64,000 nucleotides of DNA from Niveispirillum sp. SYP-B3756 (GCF_009495745.1 NZ_WIDQ01000017.1:1-64000), one strand, 5' to 3'. Positions 15,526 to 26,174 are shown, counted from the stretch's first letter. The notes: a model not told the origin generated them from the letters alone. Translations and numbers: made by a program.

Positions 15526-17340
15526 TCAAGCCTTGACCCAAGACTCAACCTGCTCGGCCAGCACATCCAGCGGCAGCCGGCCATGGCGCAGCACAATATC
15601 GTGGAAGCCCTTGATATTGAACCGGCTGCCCATCCGCTGCTTCGCCGCCTGTCGCAGCTCCAGAATCTTCATCATGCCGATCTTGTAGGTGGTGGCCTGT
15701 CCCGGCCAGCCGATATAGCGGTCAATTTCCCGCGTGGCCCCGTCCACATCCATCGGGGTGTTTCCCGTGAAATAATCGATGGCCTGCTGGCGATCCCATT
15801 TCTTGGCATGGATGCCGGTATCCACCACCAGCCGCACGGCACGCCACAGCTCCGCCACCAGCCGCCCATAATCGCTGTAGGGGTCTTGGAATCCGCCCAT
15901 CTCCTTGGCCAGTTGCTCGGTATAAAGCGCCCAGCCCTCGCCATAGGCGGAATAGCCGCCGCCGAATTTCTGAAAATCCGGCACGCCCTCCAGCTCCTGG
16001 GAAATGGCGACCTGCATATGGTGGCCGGGAATGCCCTCGTGATAGGTCAGCGTCTCCAGCCCGAAGATCGGCCGGGCCCGCATGTTGGACAGGTTGGCAT
16101 AGAAGATGCCGGGCCGTTTGCCATCGGGCGACGGGCCATTATAGAAGGCGCTGGGGGCTGACTTCTCCCGGAACGGCTCCACCGCCCGCACCTCCATCGG
16201 GGCCTTGGGCTGCAGGCCGAACCAGCCATCCAGCCGGGCGCGGATGAAGTCTGTATAGGCCTGCGCCTGTTTCAGATAGGCGGCCTTGCCCTCTGCCGTA
16301 TCGGGAAAATAGAAACGGTCATCCTCGCGGGTATAGGTGAAAAAGGCCGTCAGATCACCCTGGAAGCCGACATTGGCCATGATGGCGCGGATTTCGCCCT
16401 GCACGCGGGCCACCTCCGCCAGCCCGATGCGGTGCACCGCCTCGGCGGTGAGCGGTAGCGATGTCCAGCGTTTCAGACAGGCGGCGTAATAGGCTTGGCC
16501 ATCCGGCAGGCGCCAGACACCATGATCCGGGTTGGCGCGCGGGGCCGCCCCCTGCAGCCATTTGATCAGCGATTGATAGGCGGGCGCCACCGATCCGGTC
16601 AGTGCTGCCTCTGCTGCGGCCAGCAGGGCCGGGCGTTCGCCATCCGGCAGTTTGGCCAGCTTGGCCTTCAGGTCGGCATAAAGCGGGGCATCCACCGGGG
16701 ACGAGGGTTCGAAGGGACGCCCGTCAATCTGGTTACGGCAGGCGCTGATCAGGTCGGGGAAGAAATAGCGCGGCGGCAGCACGCCCGCCTGATCGGCCAG
16801 CCGCAACCGTTCCTCCACCTGCCCGAAATAGCGGGGGAACTGGCTCAACCGGCTGAGATAGGCCTGGAAATCGGCCACGCTCTCCACCTTATGCTGGTTG
16901 ATCAGTTGCACGGGCAGGTTGGTATGCGGCCCGCTGACCAGCGTCAGGGCATAATCATGGTGGCGCCAGGGGTAATCGGCACGCGCCTGTTCCAACCGCA
17001 AGCGCAGCAGCCGCGCATAGAGCCGTGCCTGGGGCGACAGGTCGGGCGTGGTCAGCCGGGCCAGTGCGGCCAGATCGGCCACGTCGCGTTCATGATCGGC
17101 GGCGCGCCGGGCGGCGCTGATATCATCCAGCTGGTCATAGCCGGTCTTGCGGCCCAGCTGCAGCGCCCGCAGCGGGCTGGCAGCGACGTCGCGTTCAAAG
17201 CTGGTCTGGAAGAAATCATAAAGATCCTTGTCCGCCGAACCGGGTGCGGCCTGGGCCAGGACGGCCAGCGGTAGGGCGGCAAGGCAGGCGCTGGCGGCGA
17301 CAGCGCCACCAGCGGCCAGAAAATCACGGCGATGCAGCAT
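15526..17340 (-). CDS. DUF885 family metallopeptidase-like protein, Tat-exported
   Basis: A 604-residue protein with a twin-arginine signal (HRRDFLAAGG followed by a hydrophobic stretch ending LAQA). It carries the DUF885 signature TYHEGIPGHHMQVAI, whose HExxxxHH-like residues are thought to bind metal. Family members resemble M32-like gluzincin peptidases. The expected site is the periplasm in folded form. Length is usual for the family. It lies alone, downstream of a chemoreceptor on the same strand with a gap of 100 bases that contains a hairpin. Confidence 0.9.
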   Translation of the reverse strand: MLHRRDFLAAGGAVAASACLAALPLAVLAQAAPGSADKDLYDFFQTSFERDVAASPLRALQLGRKTGYDQLDDISAARRAADHERDVADLAALARLTTPDLSPQARLYARLLRLRLEQARADYPWRHHDYALTLVSGPHTNLPVQLINQHKVESVADFQAYLSRLSQFPRYFGQVEERLRLADQAGVLPPRYFFPDLISACRNQIDGRPFEPSSPVDAPLYADLKAKLAKLPDGERPALLAAAEAALTGSVAPAYQSLIKWLQGAAPRANPDHGVWRLPDGQAYYAACLKRWTSLPLTAEAVHRIGLAEVARVQGEIRAIMANVGFQGDLTAFFTYTREDDRFYFPDTAEGKAAYLKQAQAYTDFIRARLDGWFGLQPKAPMEVRAVEPFREKSAPSAFYNGPSPDGKRPGIFYANLSNMRARPIFGLETLTYHEGIPGHHMQVAISQELEGVPDFQKFGGGYSAYGEGWALYTEQLAKEMGGFQDPYSDYGRLVAELWRAVRLVVDTGIHAKKWDRQQAIDYFTGNTPMDVDGATREIDRYIGWPGQATTYKIGMMKILELRQAAKQRMGSRFNIKGFHDIVLRHGRLPLDVLAEQVESWVKA

Positions 17341-17382
17341 TTTTTTTATCCCTGTCCGACGGTTTGTGCCGGCAAGGGTGCT

Positions 17383-17430
17383 GGAAAAGGGCCGGAAGCG
17401 TCAACCACCGGCAGTGCTACCCTTTTCCAG
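17383..17430. terminator. Inverted repeat downstream of chemoreceptor 1
   Basis: CTGGAAAAGGG and CCCTTTTCCAG form 11-bp arms separated by about 26 bases, with inner CCGG/CCGG pairing. The element sits just past the minus-strand chemoreceptor gene ending at 17441. Terminator or mRNA 3'-end function is plausible. Confidence 0.4.
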
Positions 17431-17440
17431 CCGGCAACGC

Positions 17441-19126
17441 TTATCCAGCGCGGATGCGCTGGATGAAGCCATCCACTTCACGCCGCAGCGTTTCCGCTTC
17501 CCGCGACAAGGTGCCGGCGGCATCCAGCACATTGCCGGCCGACTGGCTGGTGCTCTGCGCGGTTTCTTGAACCCCGCTGATATTGCTGCTGATTTCCTGG
17601 GTGCCCACGGCAGCCTGCTGCACATTGCGGGCAATCTCGCGGGTCGCCGCATCCTGTTCTTCCACCGCCGCCGCGATGGTGGTGGCGATCTCGTTGATCT
17701 CCGCGATGGTGCGGGTGATTTCCAGGGTGGCACTGACGGCGCTGTTGGTGGCCTGCTGGATGCTGTTGATACGGGCGGAGATATCCTCCGTCGCCTTGGC
17801 CGTCTGGCTGGCCAGGCTCTTCACTTCCGAGGCCACCACGGCGAAACCCTTGCCGGCATCGCCGGCGCGCGCCGCCTCAATCGTGGCATTCAGGGCCAGC
17901 AGGTTGGTCTGGCTGGCAATCTCGGCAATCAGCTTCACCACGGCGCCGATGGCATCGGCCTCCGTAGCCAGGTTCTGGATGGTCTGGTTGGTGCCCTGGG
18001 CCCGTTCGGCGGCCGTCCGGGCGATGCTGGCCGAGGTGCCGACCTGGCGGGTGATCTCCCCGATGGAGCTGGTCATCTCTTCTGCCGAGGCGGCAACTGT
18101 CTGCACATTGGCGGAGGTCTGTTCGGTGGCGGCAGAGACGATGCTGGTCTGGCTGCGGGCCTGCTCGGCCCCGGCGGCCAGCGATTGGGCATTGGCGTTC
18201 AGCTCGGTCGCGGCAGAGGCCACCAGCGACACCACCCCCATCACACTGGATTCGAAATTATCGGCCATCTGCAACATGGTGCGGCGGCGTTCTTCCGCCG
18301 CCCGTTCTTCGGCCCGCTGGGCCTCCGCCTCCAGTTCCCGCGTGCGGATGGCATTGGCCTTGAAGGTTTCCAGCGCCGCCGCCAGCCGGCCAATCTCATC
18401 CCCCCGGCCCAGGCCAGGCACGGTGATGGTCAGGTTGCCGCCGGCCACCCCGGTCATGGCATCCGTCAGCTTGCCGATGGGGCCGGAAATGGTGAAGCGG
18501 GCGATATAGAGCGCGATGCCGCCGCAGAGCAACAGCCCGACCAAAGTCACGCCATAGACAAGGTTGCGCGTATCCACCGCCATGCCTGACAACCGCTTAG
18601 ATTGGGCAAACATGGCATCCCGGATGCCATCCGCCACCTGCCGGCTGTTGTCACGCAGCGTATCAAGCTGGGGGTCGAACTGGCTGATGATCAGGGGCAA
18701 TGCCTCTGCATCCTTATCGGCCAGCAGCAAGGGGGCGATGGCGCGATATGTCTCCACCACCTGATCAAATTCCCCCTCCAGCTTGCTGATCTGGGCGGTG
18801 AATTGCGGTGCCACCTCCCGGGTGCGGCGAAAGGCTTCGCGCTGGTTGGTGATGTTCTGTTCCGCCCGGTCCGCGATCTGTTTGATGGCATCGGCATCAG
18901 TGCGGGCCATCATGCGGTAAACCTGCCGCCCCAGCCCGGTCACCTCCCGGTTGCCGCGCGCCAGTTCGACAGCTGCCGATGCCTCCTCACGGGTCAGACC
19001 GGAATATTCAGCATCTGCCTGAATCAACCGCATGTTGGCAAAGATACAGATCGCCAATACCAGCACGCCCAAAAGCGCGATGATCGAAAGTATCCTGACG
19101 GAAATGCTGAAGTCTGAGAGTTTCAT
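17441..19126 (-). CDS. Methyl-accepting chemotaxis protein 1
   Basis: A 561-residue transmembrane chemoreceptor. It has a membrane helix at about 10-31, a helical periplasmic sensor (about 35-185), a second helix (about 190-212), a HAMP domain (about 213-265) and a methyl-accepting domain with the hairpin tip [21 protein letters not shown] (given here at its maximum quoted length). AAGGAG lies 8 bases before the ATG. The signalling domain is almost identical at DNA level to the chemoreceptor at 20557-22242, whereas the sensor domains differ. The ligand is unknown. It has no CheB/CheR pentapeptide tail. Confidence 0.95.
   Translation of the reverse strand: MKLSDFSISVRILSIIALLGVLVLAICIFANMRLIQADAEYSGLTREEASAAVELARGNREVTGLGRQVYRMMARTDADAIKQIADRAEQNITNQREAFRRTREVAPQFTAQISKLEGEFDQVVETYRAIAPLLLADKDAEALPLIISQFDPQLDTLRDNSRQVADGIRDAMFAQSKRLSGMAVDTRNLVYGVTLVGLLLCGGIALYIARFTISGPIGKLTDAMTGVAGGNLTITVPGLGRGDEIGRLAAALETFKANAIRTRELEAEAQRAEERAAEERRRTMLQMADNFESSVMGVVSLVASAATELNANAQSLAAGAEQARSQTSIVSAATEQTSANVQTVAASAEEMTSSIGEITRQVGTSASIARTAAERAQGTNQTIQNLATEADAIGAVVKLIAEIASQTNLLALNATIEAARAGDAGKGFAVVASEVKSLASQTAKATEDISARINSIQQATNSAVSATLEITRTIAEINEIATTIAAAVEEQDAATREIARNVQQAAVGTQEISSNISGVQETAQSTSQSAGNVLDAAGTLSREAETLRREVDGFIQRIRAG
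17590..18400 (-). repeat. Near-identical DNA segment shared by the two chemoreceptor genes (copy A)
   Basis: Positions here match positions 3,116 higher in the second chemoreceptor gene, from about 17590 to 18400. In one 225-base block compared by eye (around 17855-18080) only three differences appear, all silent in the protein. Identity falls sharply in the sensor domains. This points to recent duplication or gene conversion limited to the signalling domain. Confidence 0.85.
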
Positions 19127-19917
19127 CGCCCCGCTCCTTAAGCAAGATGCGCGTTAAACTGGGCTTGTTTCTTGTTTGGAAAACAAACATCAGTTAAACC
19201 CTACCGAATTAGCCTATTCTATGTTCCGAACCGAAAAATAGAAATAGTGTGGTAGTTCCAATAATTAAAGTTATAGATAGACTGATCCATTAACCCGTTT
19301 GTCCTATGCCGGTCGACATTGTGGGGCCCCTATCCATAGCTGAACAGGTAGGACACCCCATGCTCTGGCGACGTGTGCAGTCATGAAGAGCCGCCGCCCC
19401 CTGTATCGCCGGCGCCATGGGCCGTGACTGATAAAGCAGCAGGCAATTCTTTCGTGGGCGCTGTGCTATCTTTTCAGCTCAAAGGGGGCCGGCACAGCCC
19501 TTCTTGAGCCCCTGCCAGCCGAATGGAGTTGAAAAGCAGTACAACCGCCCTTCCCACCTTCCAAAGGAAAGGGAGGCATCCCCATTTAATGCTGGGCAGC
19601 ATACATCAATGCTGCCCGACAGAAAGCGGACCTAAACACGTGGCCAGCGGCCCCTGCATTAGGACGGCGGAGAGGTTTTTGCGTCTTCAGGGTTCCATGG
19701 GGAAATGTCCAGAAATGCTGACGAAGCTAGAGATGCATCAAAAATTATTCGATTTCAACCATAAAAATTTCCAAAAAGCATCGAAAATTGGACTATCCAA
19801 AACTGGAATTTTCCAAAATCCCCCCCCCGGTCCTTCCGGAAAAAATGGCTTATATGACGGATTTTACTACATAAATAAAATATCTCATCGCCATGTGGCG
19901 CCGGGGAGGGGAACGAT
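19127..19917. other. 790-bp non-coding region between chemoreceptor 1 and the XRE regulator
   Basis: No convincing gene. An open frame at 19523-19921 (+) has poor codon use and no ribosome binding site. The region holds AT-rich DNA upstream of the chemoreceptor (19180-19300), a 9-bp hairpin GGGCAGCAT-N6-ATGCTGCCC near 19595-19620, and three CCAAAA motifs about 20-30 bases apart between 19770 and 19820. An AT-rich stretch before the regulator (19860-19890) may hold its promoter and autoregulatory sites. Confidence 0.5.
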
Positions 19918-20460
19918 ATGACCGTCTCCAATCGTTTCCGTTCATTGCGCGAAAAATGGTGCCTTAGCCAAACAGATATGGCTAGTCGGGTTGGGGTGAC
20001 GCGCAACAGCTGGCAGCGTTACGAGAAGGGGGAACTGCCGAATGGGGAGACCTTGCTGCGGCTGGCGGAACTGGGCGGCAATGTGCAATGGCTGTTGACC
20101 GGCCAGGGGCCGATGCTGGTGGAAACTGTTGCCCCCCCGGATGTGGCTGGTATCCCCGAAAATGGGGATGCCAGAGCTGTGCTGTCCTATCTGCAGACGG
20201 AGAATGCGCGCCTGATTGTCGCCCTGTCACAGGCACAGGGCGCCCTGCTGGCGGAACGGACCCGACGACAGCAAGGGCTGGCGGAGATGCGCCCCCTGCT
20301 GGTGGCCTGCGTGACGGCGGTGGATCAGCTGAAACAGCAGCCGCATGTGCAGATGAATGCGCAGCAGACGGCCGATCTGATATTGATAATGCTCAAACAG
20401 ATGCAGCTGACACCCGGCGATACGCCGGTGGGCCCGGATGCCCCGCTGGCCACCCTATAA
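19918..20460 (+). CDS. XRE-family helix-turn-helix regulator
   Basis: A 180-residue protein. The N-terminal Cro/C1-type HTH (residues about 5-60) includes LREKWCLSQTDMASRVGVTR, then SWQRYEKGELP and ETLLRLAELGGNVQWLLTGQG, a pattern seen in phage-repressor-like regulators. The rest is a helical segment rich in Gln and Leu with no recognised domain, perhaps for oligomerisation. The ATG at 19918 has GGGGAGGGGAA upstream. It stands alone between two chemoreceptors and ends before a very strong hairpin. The target is unknown. Confidence 0.85.
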   Translation: MTVSNRFRSLREKWCLSQTDMASRVGVTRNSWQRYEKGELPNGETLLRLAELGGNVQWLLTGQGPMLVETVAPPDVAGIPENGDARAVLSYLQTENARLIVALSQAQGALLAERTRRQQGLAEMRPLLVACVTAVDQLKQQPHVQMNAQQTADLILIMLKQMQLTPGDTPVGPDAPLATL

Positions 20461-20466
20461 ATAAAG

Positions 20467-20505
20467 CCCGGCCGGCATTGGGGGTGCCACCCAATGCCGG
20501 CCGGG
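20467..20505. terminator. 16-bp perfect hairpin between XRE gene and chemoreceptor 2
   Basis: CCCGGCCGGCATTGGG and its exact complement flank a 7-base loop. The element lies 6 bases after the regulator's stop and about 50 bases past the end of the convergent chemoreceptor gene, so it can act on both strands. There is no U-tract on either side. Confidence 0.6.
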
Positions 20506-20556
20506 CCGGAGCAGATTGTTGCCCCCTTCCCGACAGGAAAGGGGGCGATCTTGTGA

Positions 20557-22242
20557 TCAGGCGGCGCGAACGCGCTGGATGAAGTTCACCACCTGCGCCC
20601 GCAGGGTTTCTGCTTCGCGTGACAGGCTGCCAGCAGCACCCAGCACGCTGCCGGCCGACTGGCTGGTTTCGTGCGATGTCTGCTGCACGCCGGTGATGTT
20701 GTTGGCGATTTCCTGGGTACCCACGGCGGCCTGCTGCACATTGCGGGCAATCTCGCGGGTCGCCGCATCCTGTTCTTCCACCGCTGCCGCGATGGCGGTG
20801 GCAATCTGGTTGATTTCCGCGATGGTGCGGGTGATTTCCAGCGTCGCGGTCACGGCATTGTTGGTGGCCTGCTGGATGCTGTTGATACGGGCCGAGATAT
20901 CCTCCGTCGCCTTGGCCGTCTGGCTGGCCAGGCTCTTCACTTCCGAGGCCACCACGGCGAAACCCTTGCCGGCATCGCCGGCGCGCGCCGCCTCGATCGT
21001 GGCATTCAGGGCCAGCAGGTTGGTCTGGCTGGCAATCTCGGCAATCAGCTTCACCACGGCCCCGATGGCATCGGCCTCCGTAGCCAGGTTCTGGATGGTC
21101 TGGTTGGTGCCCTGGGCCCGTTCGGCCGCCGTCCGGGCGATGCTGGCCGAGGTGCCGACCTGGCGGGTGATCTCCCCGATGGAGCTGGTCATTTCTTCGG
21201 CTGAGGCGGCAACCGTCTGCACATTGGCGGAGGTCTGTTCGGTGGCGGCAGAGACGATGTTGGTCTGGCTACGGGCCTGTTCAGCCCCGGCAGCCAGCGA
21301 CTGGGCATTGGCGTTCAGTTCGGTGGCGGCAGAGGCCACCAGAGAGACGACGCCCATCACGCTGGATTCGAAATTATCGGCCAGGGTCATCATGGCGCTG
21401 CGGCGCTCCTCTGCCGCTCGCAGCTCGGCCCGCTTGGCCTCTTCTTCCAGTTCCTGGGCACGAACGGCATTCGCCTTAAAGGTTTCCAGACCCGCAGCCA
21501 GCTTACCAATCTCGTCCCCCCGGTTCAGGCCGGGAACGGTGACAACCAAGTTGCCGCCTGCCACCTCTGCCACCGCCGCTGTCAACTGACCAATCGGGCC
21601 AGCGATGGTGAAGCGGGCAATGTAGAAGGCCAGACCACCGAACAGAACCAGGCCCAGGCCGGAAAGCGACAGGATAAGGTTGCGGGAAAAAACGGAGTCG
21701 GCGGTGAGATCATCGGAAATATCATCCATGTTCTTGCGAACCATGTCGGTCAGCTTGACATTGTCATCGCGCAAGTCGTCCAGCTTCGGATCGAACTTCT
21801 CATTCAGAATGGCCAGGGCCTCTTCATTTCTGTTGGCCAGTGCCAGGGGCTTAATCTGATCGTAATCCTGCATCAGATTTTCAAACCGGCTCCGCAACTG
21901 GGTAATGTCCTGGGCATGTTCAGGCACTGATTTGGAGACACTATCATAGGCGGCCAGCACGGCGTCGCGGTTGCGACCGACATTCTCGACTGCCGCCTGC
22001 ATCCGGGTGGCATCTGTCTGCGCAATGAGCTTGTAGGTCTGACGACCGACGGCGGCGATGGCCCGGTTGGCGCGGGCTAGTTCAACCGTGGCCGACACGT
22101 CGCTGGACAGCAGATCGCTATACGCATCGTTCACCTTCATCAGGCGCTGGCTGGCAAAGATCGACACGAATATTGTCAGCAGTCCCAGCAGGACGATGAC
22201 GCCGAGAATGCGGGCAGCAATACTGAACCGCGAGAGATCCAT
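20557..22242 (-). CDS. Methyl-accepting chemotaxis protein 2
   Basis: A 561-residue chemoreceptor with the same layout as chemoreceptor 1: membrane helices at about 10-30 and 190-212, a helical periplasmic sensor, HAMP, and a methyl-accepting domain. The sensor (for example [19 protein letters not shown]) shares length and helix pattern but little sequence with the paralogue. The signalling half is nearly identical in DNA. This suggests that two inputs are wired to the same array type. Upstream is an AT-rich gap that should hold its promoter. Confidence 0.95.
   Translation of the reverse strand: MDLSRFSIAARILGVIVLLGLLTIFVSIFASQRLMKVNDAYSDLLSSDVSATVELARANRAIAAVGRQTYKLIAQTDATRMQAAVENVGRNRDAVLAAYDSVSKSVPEHAQDITQLRSRFENLMQDYDQIKPLALANRNEEALAILNEKFDPKLDDLRDDNVKLTDMVRKNMDDISDDLTADSVFSRNLILSLSGLGLVLFGGLAFYIARFTIAGPIGQLTAAVAEVAGGNLVVTVPGLNRGDEIGKLAAGLETFKANAVRAQELEEEAKRAELRAAEERRSAMMTLADNFESSVMGVVSLVASAATELNANAQSLAAGAEQARSQTNIVSAATEQTSANVQTVAASAEEMTSSIGEITRQVGTSASIARTAAERAQGTNQTIQNLATEADAIGAVVKLIAEIASQTNLLALNATIEAARAGDAGKGFAVVASEVKSLASQTAKATEDISARINSIQQATNNAVTATLEITRTIAEINQIATAIAAAVEEQDAATREIARNVQQAAVGTQEIANNITGVQQTSHETSQSAGSVLGAAGSLSREAETLRAQVVNFIQRVRAA
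20706..21516 (-). repeat. Near-identical DNA segment shared by the two chemoreceptor genes (copy B)
   Basis: Partner of 17590-18400 at a constant offset of 3,116 bases. The two genes have the same total length, and their ends share the same offset. Substitutions in the shared core are few and mostly silent. Confidence 0.85.
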
Positions 22243-22562
22243 GGTGACACCTTAGGGAGAAGTGAATTGACCTGCCACCAATCTAAACATCTTAGAAAAT
22301 TAGTCATGAACGAAACAGGTTACATATACATTCGAATAGGTTAAGATGAATTGTTAGCGTAAACAAAATCTATATTACCAAAATAAACATACATTCCGGC
22401 AATGATAAGAAGAGAAAACCTTATTTTATTTCCTCTGACGTAAAATTTCGTATAAGGGCTGCCGTGAAACTATCCCCGTTTAAGCCCGTGTTCCCCATCA
22501 CATCCGGAGCAGGCAACCGGACCTATGCTGAAAGGCTCTTGCTGAGTCGGAACACCGCCGCC
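22243..22562. other. AT-rich 320-bp gap between chemoreceptor 2 and the LLM oxidoreductase
   Basis: From about 22260 to 22460 the DNA is far more AT-rich than the rest of the window, with stretches such as TTATTTTATTTCC. No gene is seen. It should contain the leftward chemoreceptor promoter, but I could not fix a clear sigma-28 site. An open frame extending the oxidoreductase to 22464 is not supported by homology. Confidence 0.4.
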
Positions 22563-23579
22563 ATGAATGCCATCCCCTTTTCCGTGCTGGACCTGTCGCC
22601 CGTGCCGCGCGGGGCCGATATCGCCCAGGCGCTGCGCAACAGCGCCGATCTGGCCCGCCATGCCGAGGCGCTGGGGTACCGGCGCTATTGGCTGGCGGAG
22701 CATCACGCCATGCCCGGCATCGCCAGTGCCGCCACCGCTGTGGTGATTGGCCATGTCGCCGCCGCCACCAGCCGTATCCGCGTGGGCGCAGGCGGCATCA
22801 TGCTGCCCAACCATGCACCGCTGCAGGTGGCTGAACAGTTTGGCACGCTGGAAGCGCTGTTCCCCGACCGGATCGATCTGGGGCTGGGCCGCGCCCCGGG
22901 CACCGATGGGGCGACGGCGGCCGCCCTGCGCCGCACCCTGGCCGGGTCGGGTGACAGTTTCCCGCGCGATGTGGTGGAACTGTTGGGATATTTCGGCCCG
23001 GTGGATGCGCTGGCGCGGGTGCGCGCCGTGCCGGGGGAAGGGATGGACATTCCGGTCTGGATTCTGGGATCGTCCCTGTTCGGGGCGGAACTGGCGGCGG
23101 AACTCGGGCTGCCCTATGGTTTCGCCTCCCATTTCGCGCCGGATTATGTGGTGGAGGCGCTGGAACTGTACCGGTCACGCTTCCGCCCCTCGGCCCGGCT
23201 GGCCAAGCCCTATGCCATGGTGGGCTTGAATGTTTATGCCGCCGATGATGATGAAACGGCCCGGCTGCTGTTCACCTCCATCCAGCAGCAGTTCCTGGCC
23301 CTGCGCCGGGGCAACCCCGGCCTGCTGCCCCCACCCGACGCCAATGTGGAAGCCGGCATGGCCCCGCATGAGCTGGCAGGCATCCGCCGTGCCCTGGGCT
23401 TTGGCGCGGTGGGCGGGCCGGAAACGGTGCGCGACCGGCTGACGGGCCTGCTGGCCCTGACCCGACCGGATGAGGTCATCGTCGCCGCCCAGATTTACGA
23501 CCATCAGGCTCGCATCCGGTCTTATGAAATCCTGGCCGGGGTGCTGCGCGACAGCGGGTTGGGGCGGTTGGAGGCGTAA
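22563..23579 (+). CDS. LLM-class flavin-dependent oxidoreductase (luciferase-like)
   Basis: A 338-residue TIM-barrel monooxygenase of the bacterial luciferase-like group. Family blocks are [49 protein letters not shown] (seen in sequence as consecutive blocks) and [13 protein letters not shown]. They are typical of the MsnO8/YhbW-like subfamily that uses FMNH2 supplied by a separate reductase. The substrate is unknown. The ATG at 22563 starts at the conserved N-terminus although its ribosome binding site is weak. It is convergent with nadC. Confidence 0.9.
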   Translation: MNAIPFSVLDLSPVPRGADIAQALRNSADLARHAEALGYRRYWLAEHHAMPGIASAATAVVIGHVAAATSRIRVGAGGIMLPNHAPLQVAEQFGTLEALFPDRIDLGLGRAPGTDGATAAALRRTLAGSGDSFPRDVVELLGYFGPVDALARVRAVPGEGMDIPVWILGSSLFGAELAAELGLPYGFASHFAPDYVVEALELYRSRFRPSARLAKPYAMVGLNVYAADDDETARLLFTSIQQQFLALRRGNPGLLPPPDANVEAGMAPHELAGIRRALGFGAVGGPETVRDRLTGLLALTRPDEVIVAAQIYDHQARIRSYEILAGVLRDSGLGRLEA

Positions 23580-23583
23580 CCCT

Positions 23584-24435
23584 TTAAACCGGCTCGAAAT
23601 CAAGGCCGATATCGAAATTCTTCACCGAATGGGTCAACCAGCCCAACGAGATCAGGGTAACGCCGGTCTCCGCAATGGCGCGGATACTATCCGGCGTCAC
23701 CCCCCCCGATGCCTCGGTGATCATGCGGCCGGCCACCATGGCAACCGCCCGTTTCAGGGTGGGCACATCCATATTGTCCAGCAGCACGGCATCGACCTTC
23801 AACTCGATCAGCTCGGCCAGCTGGTCCAGATTATCCACCTCCACCTCGATCTTCACCATATGGCCAACGCGCGCGCGCGCGCGTTCCACCGCCGCGCGCA
23901 GGCCGCCGGCGGCCACCAGATGGTTATCCTTGATCAGCACGGCATCATGGAGCGCGAAGCGGTGGTTGCCGCCACCGCCCACCCGCACCGCGTATTTTTC
24001 CAGCGCACGCAGGCCGGGGGTGGTTTTGCGGGTGCAGACGATCTGCGCGCCGGTCCCCTCCACCTTGTCCACCAGCCGCCGGGTCTCGCTGGCAATGCCG
24101 CAGAGCCGGCCCAGCAGGTTCAGCGCCACCCGTTCCGCCGACAGGATGGGCCGCGCCGCCCCTTCCACCACCGCCAGCACCGTGCCGGGGCCGATGCGCT
24201 GGCCATCCGCCGCGTGGCGGGTGATGCGCAGGGCCGGGTCCAGCACGGTGAAGGCGTGCAGGGCTGCATCCAGCCCCGCCACCACCCCATCATGCCGGGC
24301 GCGGAACAGGGCCTTGGCCTGCGCCTCGGCGGGGACACAGGCATCCGTCGTCAGGTCGCCCGCCAGCCCCAGATCCTCCGTCAGCGCGTTGCGGATCAGG
24401 GCGTCATACATCAGCGGGTAAAGCGGCAGGCTCAT
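23584..24435 (-). CDS. nadC: Nicotinate-nucleotide diphosphorylase (carboxylating)
   Basis: Quinolinate phosphoribosyltransferase: quinolinate and PRPP give nicotinate mononucleotide. The 283-residue protein has [11 protein letters not shown], the PRPP/quinolinate region [39 protein letters not shown] (consecutive conserved blocks), and the C-terminal [19 protein letters not shown]. The ATG at 24435 is preferred over the GTG at 24438. It is third in nadA-nadB-nadC, 24 bases after nadB. Confidence 0.96.
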   Translation of the reverse strand: MSLPLYPLMYDALIRNALTEDLGLAGDLTTDACVPAEAQAKALFRARHDGVVAGLDAALHAFTVLDPALRITRHAADGQRIGPGTVLAVVEGAARPILSAERVALNLLGRLCGIASETRRLVDKVEGTGAQIVCTRKTTPGLRALEKYAVRVGGGGNHRFALHDAVLIKDNHLVAAGGLRAAVERARARVGHMVKIEVEVDNLDQLAELIELKVDAVLLDNMDVPTLKRAVAMVAGRMITEASGGVTPDSIRAIAETGVTLISLGWLTHSVKNFDIGLDFEPV

Positions 24436-24459
24436 CACAACACCGGTTGTCAGGGAAAT

Positions 24460-26085
24460 TCAGGGATGGGGCAGGTGGCTGTTCTGGTTCTGCCGGCCCG
24501 GCTTGGCGGCATCATCCAGCAATCCTGCCAGGGTCTGGCGCAGGCGGCGGCGCCAGTCGGCCCGCGTCTCGGGCCAGTCGGCCCGCTGGTGCGCGCCCCG
24601 GCTTTCCTGCCGGGCCACGGCACCGCGCAGCACCAGCCGCGACACCAGCAACTGGTTGCGCAAGGCACCGGCCAGCATAACCGTGTCATGCCCCGTGCTG
24701 GCGATGGGGATGGCGGCGATGCGGGCTTCCAGCGCATCCAGCCCTTGCTGGGTGCGGGCAAGGCCGGCCGCATCACGCAACAGCCCCACCCCTTCCGCCA
24801 TCAGGCTGGCCGCATCGGCCATGGCTTCCTGTGCGGCGGCGGGGCCGGGGGCGATGGCGGGCACATCCGGCAGGGCCACCGGCAAGGCCGGGCTGGCGGG
24901 GCTGGCCAAAATCGCCTCCGCCGCGCGTTCGGCGAAAACCAGCGCCTCCAGCAGGGAGTTGCTGGCCAGCCGGTTGGCCCCATGCACCCCGGTGCAGGCC
25001 ACCTCACCCGCCGCATAAAGGCCGGGGATGCTGGTGCGGCCATCCGCATCGGTCAGCACGCCGCCCATATGGTAATGCGCCGCCGGGGCCACCGGGACGG
25101 GGGTGGTGGCCGGATCGATCCCGGCCGCCGCACAGATGCCGGCCACGGTGGGGAACTGCACCGCCCCGCCGCGCGCCCAGATGGCCCGCAGGTCCAGGAA
25201 CACGCGTTCCCCGGCGGCAATGCGTCGGCCGATGGCCTTGGCCACCACATCACGCGGCGCCAGTTCGGCCCCCACATGCTCATCGCGCATGAAGCGGCGG
25301 CCCGCCCCATCCAGCAGATGGGCCCCGGCACCGCGCAGCGCCTCTGTCAGCAATGGCACCTGACCGGCCGTGCCGGCGGCCAGCGCCGTGGGGTGGAACT
25401 GCACGAATTCCATATCGGCCAACACCGCCCCGGCGCGGGCCGCCATGGCCTGGCCGTCGCCCGTCGCTTCCACCGGGTTGGTGGTGTGGCGGTAAAGCTG
25501 GCCGATGCCGCCGCTGGCCAGCAGCAGGGCGGGCGCGCGATGGAACACCCAGCCAGCATCGCCATGATGGGCCAGCACGCCCGCCAGCGCCCCCTTGCGA
25601 TCCAGCACCAGATCCCAGGCGAAGGCATCCACCTGCACATCAATATGCGCCGCCCCCCGCACGCGGGCCGCCAGATCGGCCACCAGGGTGCGGCCGGTGG
25701 CATCGCCGCCGGCGTGCAGCACACGGGCCACGCCATGCGCCGCCTCCCGCCCCAAACAGAGCTTGCCGGCCGGGGTACGGTCAAACGGCATCCCCTCGGC
25801 GATCCAGCGGCTTAACCGGCTTGCCCCTTCCCGGGCCAGCAGATCGGCCATATCGGCATCGGTCAGCCCGGCCCCGGCCACCACCGTGTCGGCCGCATGG
25901 TCGGTGGGGTTATCGGCGGGATCAACCGCCGCCGCCACCCCACCCTGCGCCCAATGGCTGGACCCACCCGGCAGATCGCCTGTCTTGGTCAACAGCGTCA
26001 CCCGGCGTGGCGCCAGACGCAGCGCCGCCACCAGCCCGGCCATCCCGGACCCGATGACAATCACATCGCTCTGCCGCATCTCCAT
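24460..26085 (-). CDS. nadB: L-aspartate oxidase
   Basis: FAD enzyme that oxidises L-aspartate to iminoaspartate, the first step of de novo NAD synthesis. The 541-residue protein has the dinucleotide fold VIVIGSGMAGLVAALRLAP, TGDLPGGSSHWAQGGVAAA, MEFVQFHPTAL, and AAGEVACTGVHGANRLASNS-LLEALVF. The ATG at 26085 is chosen with AGGAA upstream; the longer frame to 26181 runs into a palindromic repeat. It lies between nadA and nadC, separated from nadA by 208 bases holding that repeat. Confidence 0.95.
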   Translation of the reverse strand: MEMRQSDVIVIGSGMAGLVAALRLAPRRVTLLTKTGDLPGGSSHWAQGGVAAAVDPADNPTDHAADTVVAGAGLTDADMADLLAREGASRLSRWIAEGMPFDRTPAGKLCLGREAAHGVARVLHAGGDATGRTLVADLAARVRGAAHIDVQVDAFAWDLVLDRKGALAGVLAHHGDAGWVFHRAPALLLASGGIGQLYRHTTNPVEATGDGQAMAARAGAVLADMEFVQFHPTALAAGTAGQVPLLTEALRGAGAHLLDGAGRRFMRDEHVGAELAPRDVVAKAIGRRIAAGERVFLDLRAIWARGGAVQFPTVAGICAAAGIDPATTPVPVAPAAHYHMGGVLTDADGRTSIPGLYAAGEVACTGVHGANRLASNSLLEALVFAERAAEAILASPASPALPVALPDVPAIAPGPAAAQEAMADAASLMAEGVGLLRDAAGLARTQQGLDALEARIAAIPIASTGHDTVMLAGALRNQLLVSRLVLRGAVARQESRGAHQRADWPETRADWRRRLRQTLAGLLDDAAKPGRQNQNSHLPHP

Positions 26086-26174
26086 GATGGTACTGTTCCT
26101 TATGAATGGGTGCCGGGTGGCGCCTTTTTGTTGGTTTCCCCCAAAACGGAGGGGGACCACCTTCTGCCCCCATA

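Noticed and set aside
19523-19921. 132-residue open frame before the XRE gene
   Set aside because: Mixed codon use, no ribosome binding site, and it runs through hairpins and AT-rich promoter DNA.
23470-25815. 781-residue open frame antisense to nadC and nadB
   Set aside because: It is the GC-rich shadow of two certain genes; its product is Gly/His/Gln-rich without any domain.
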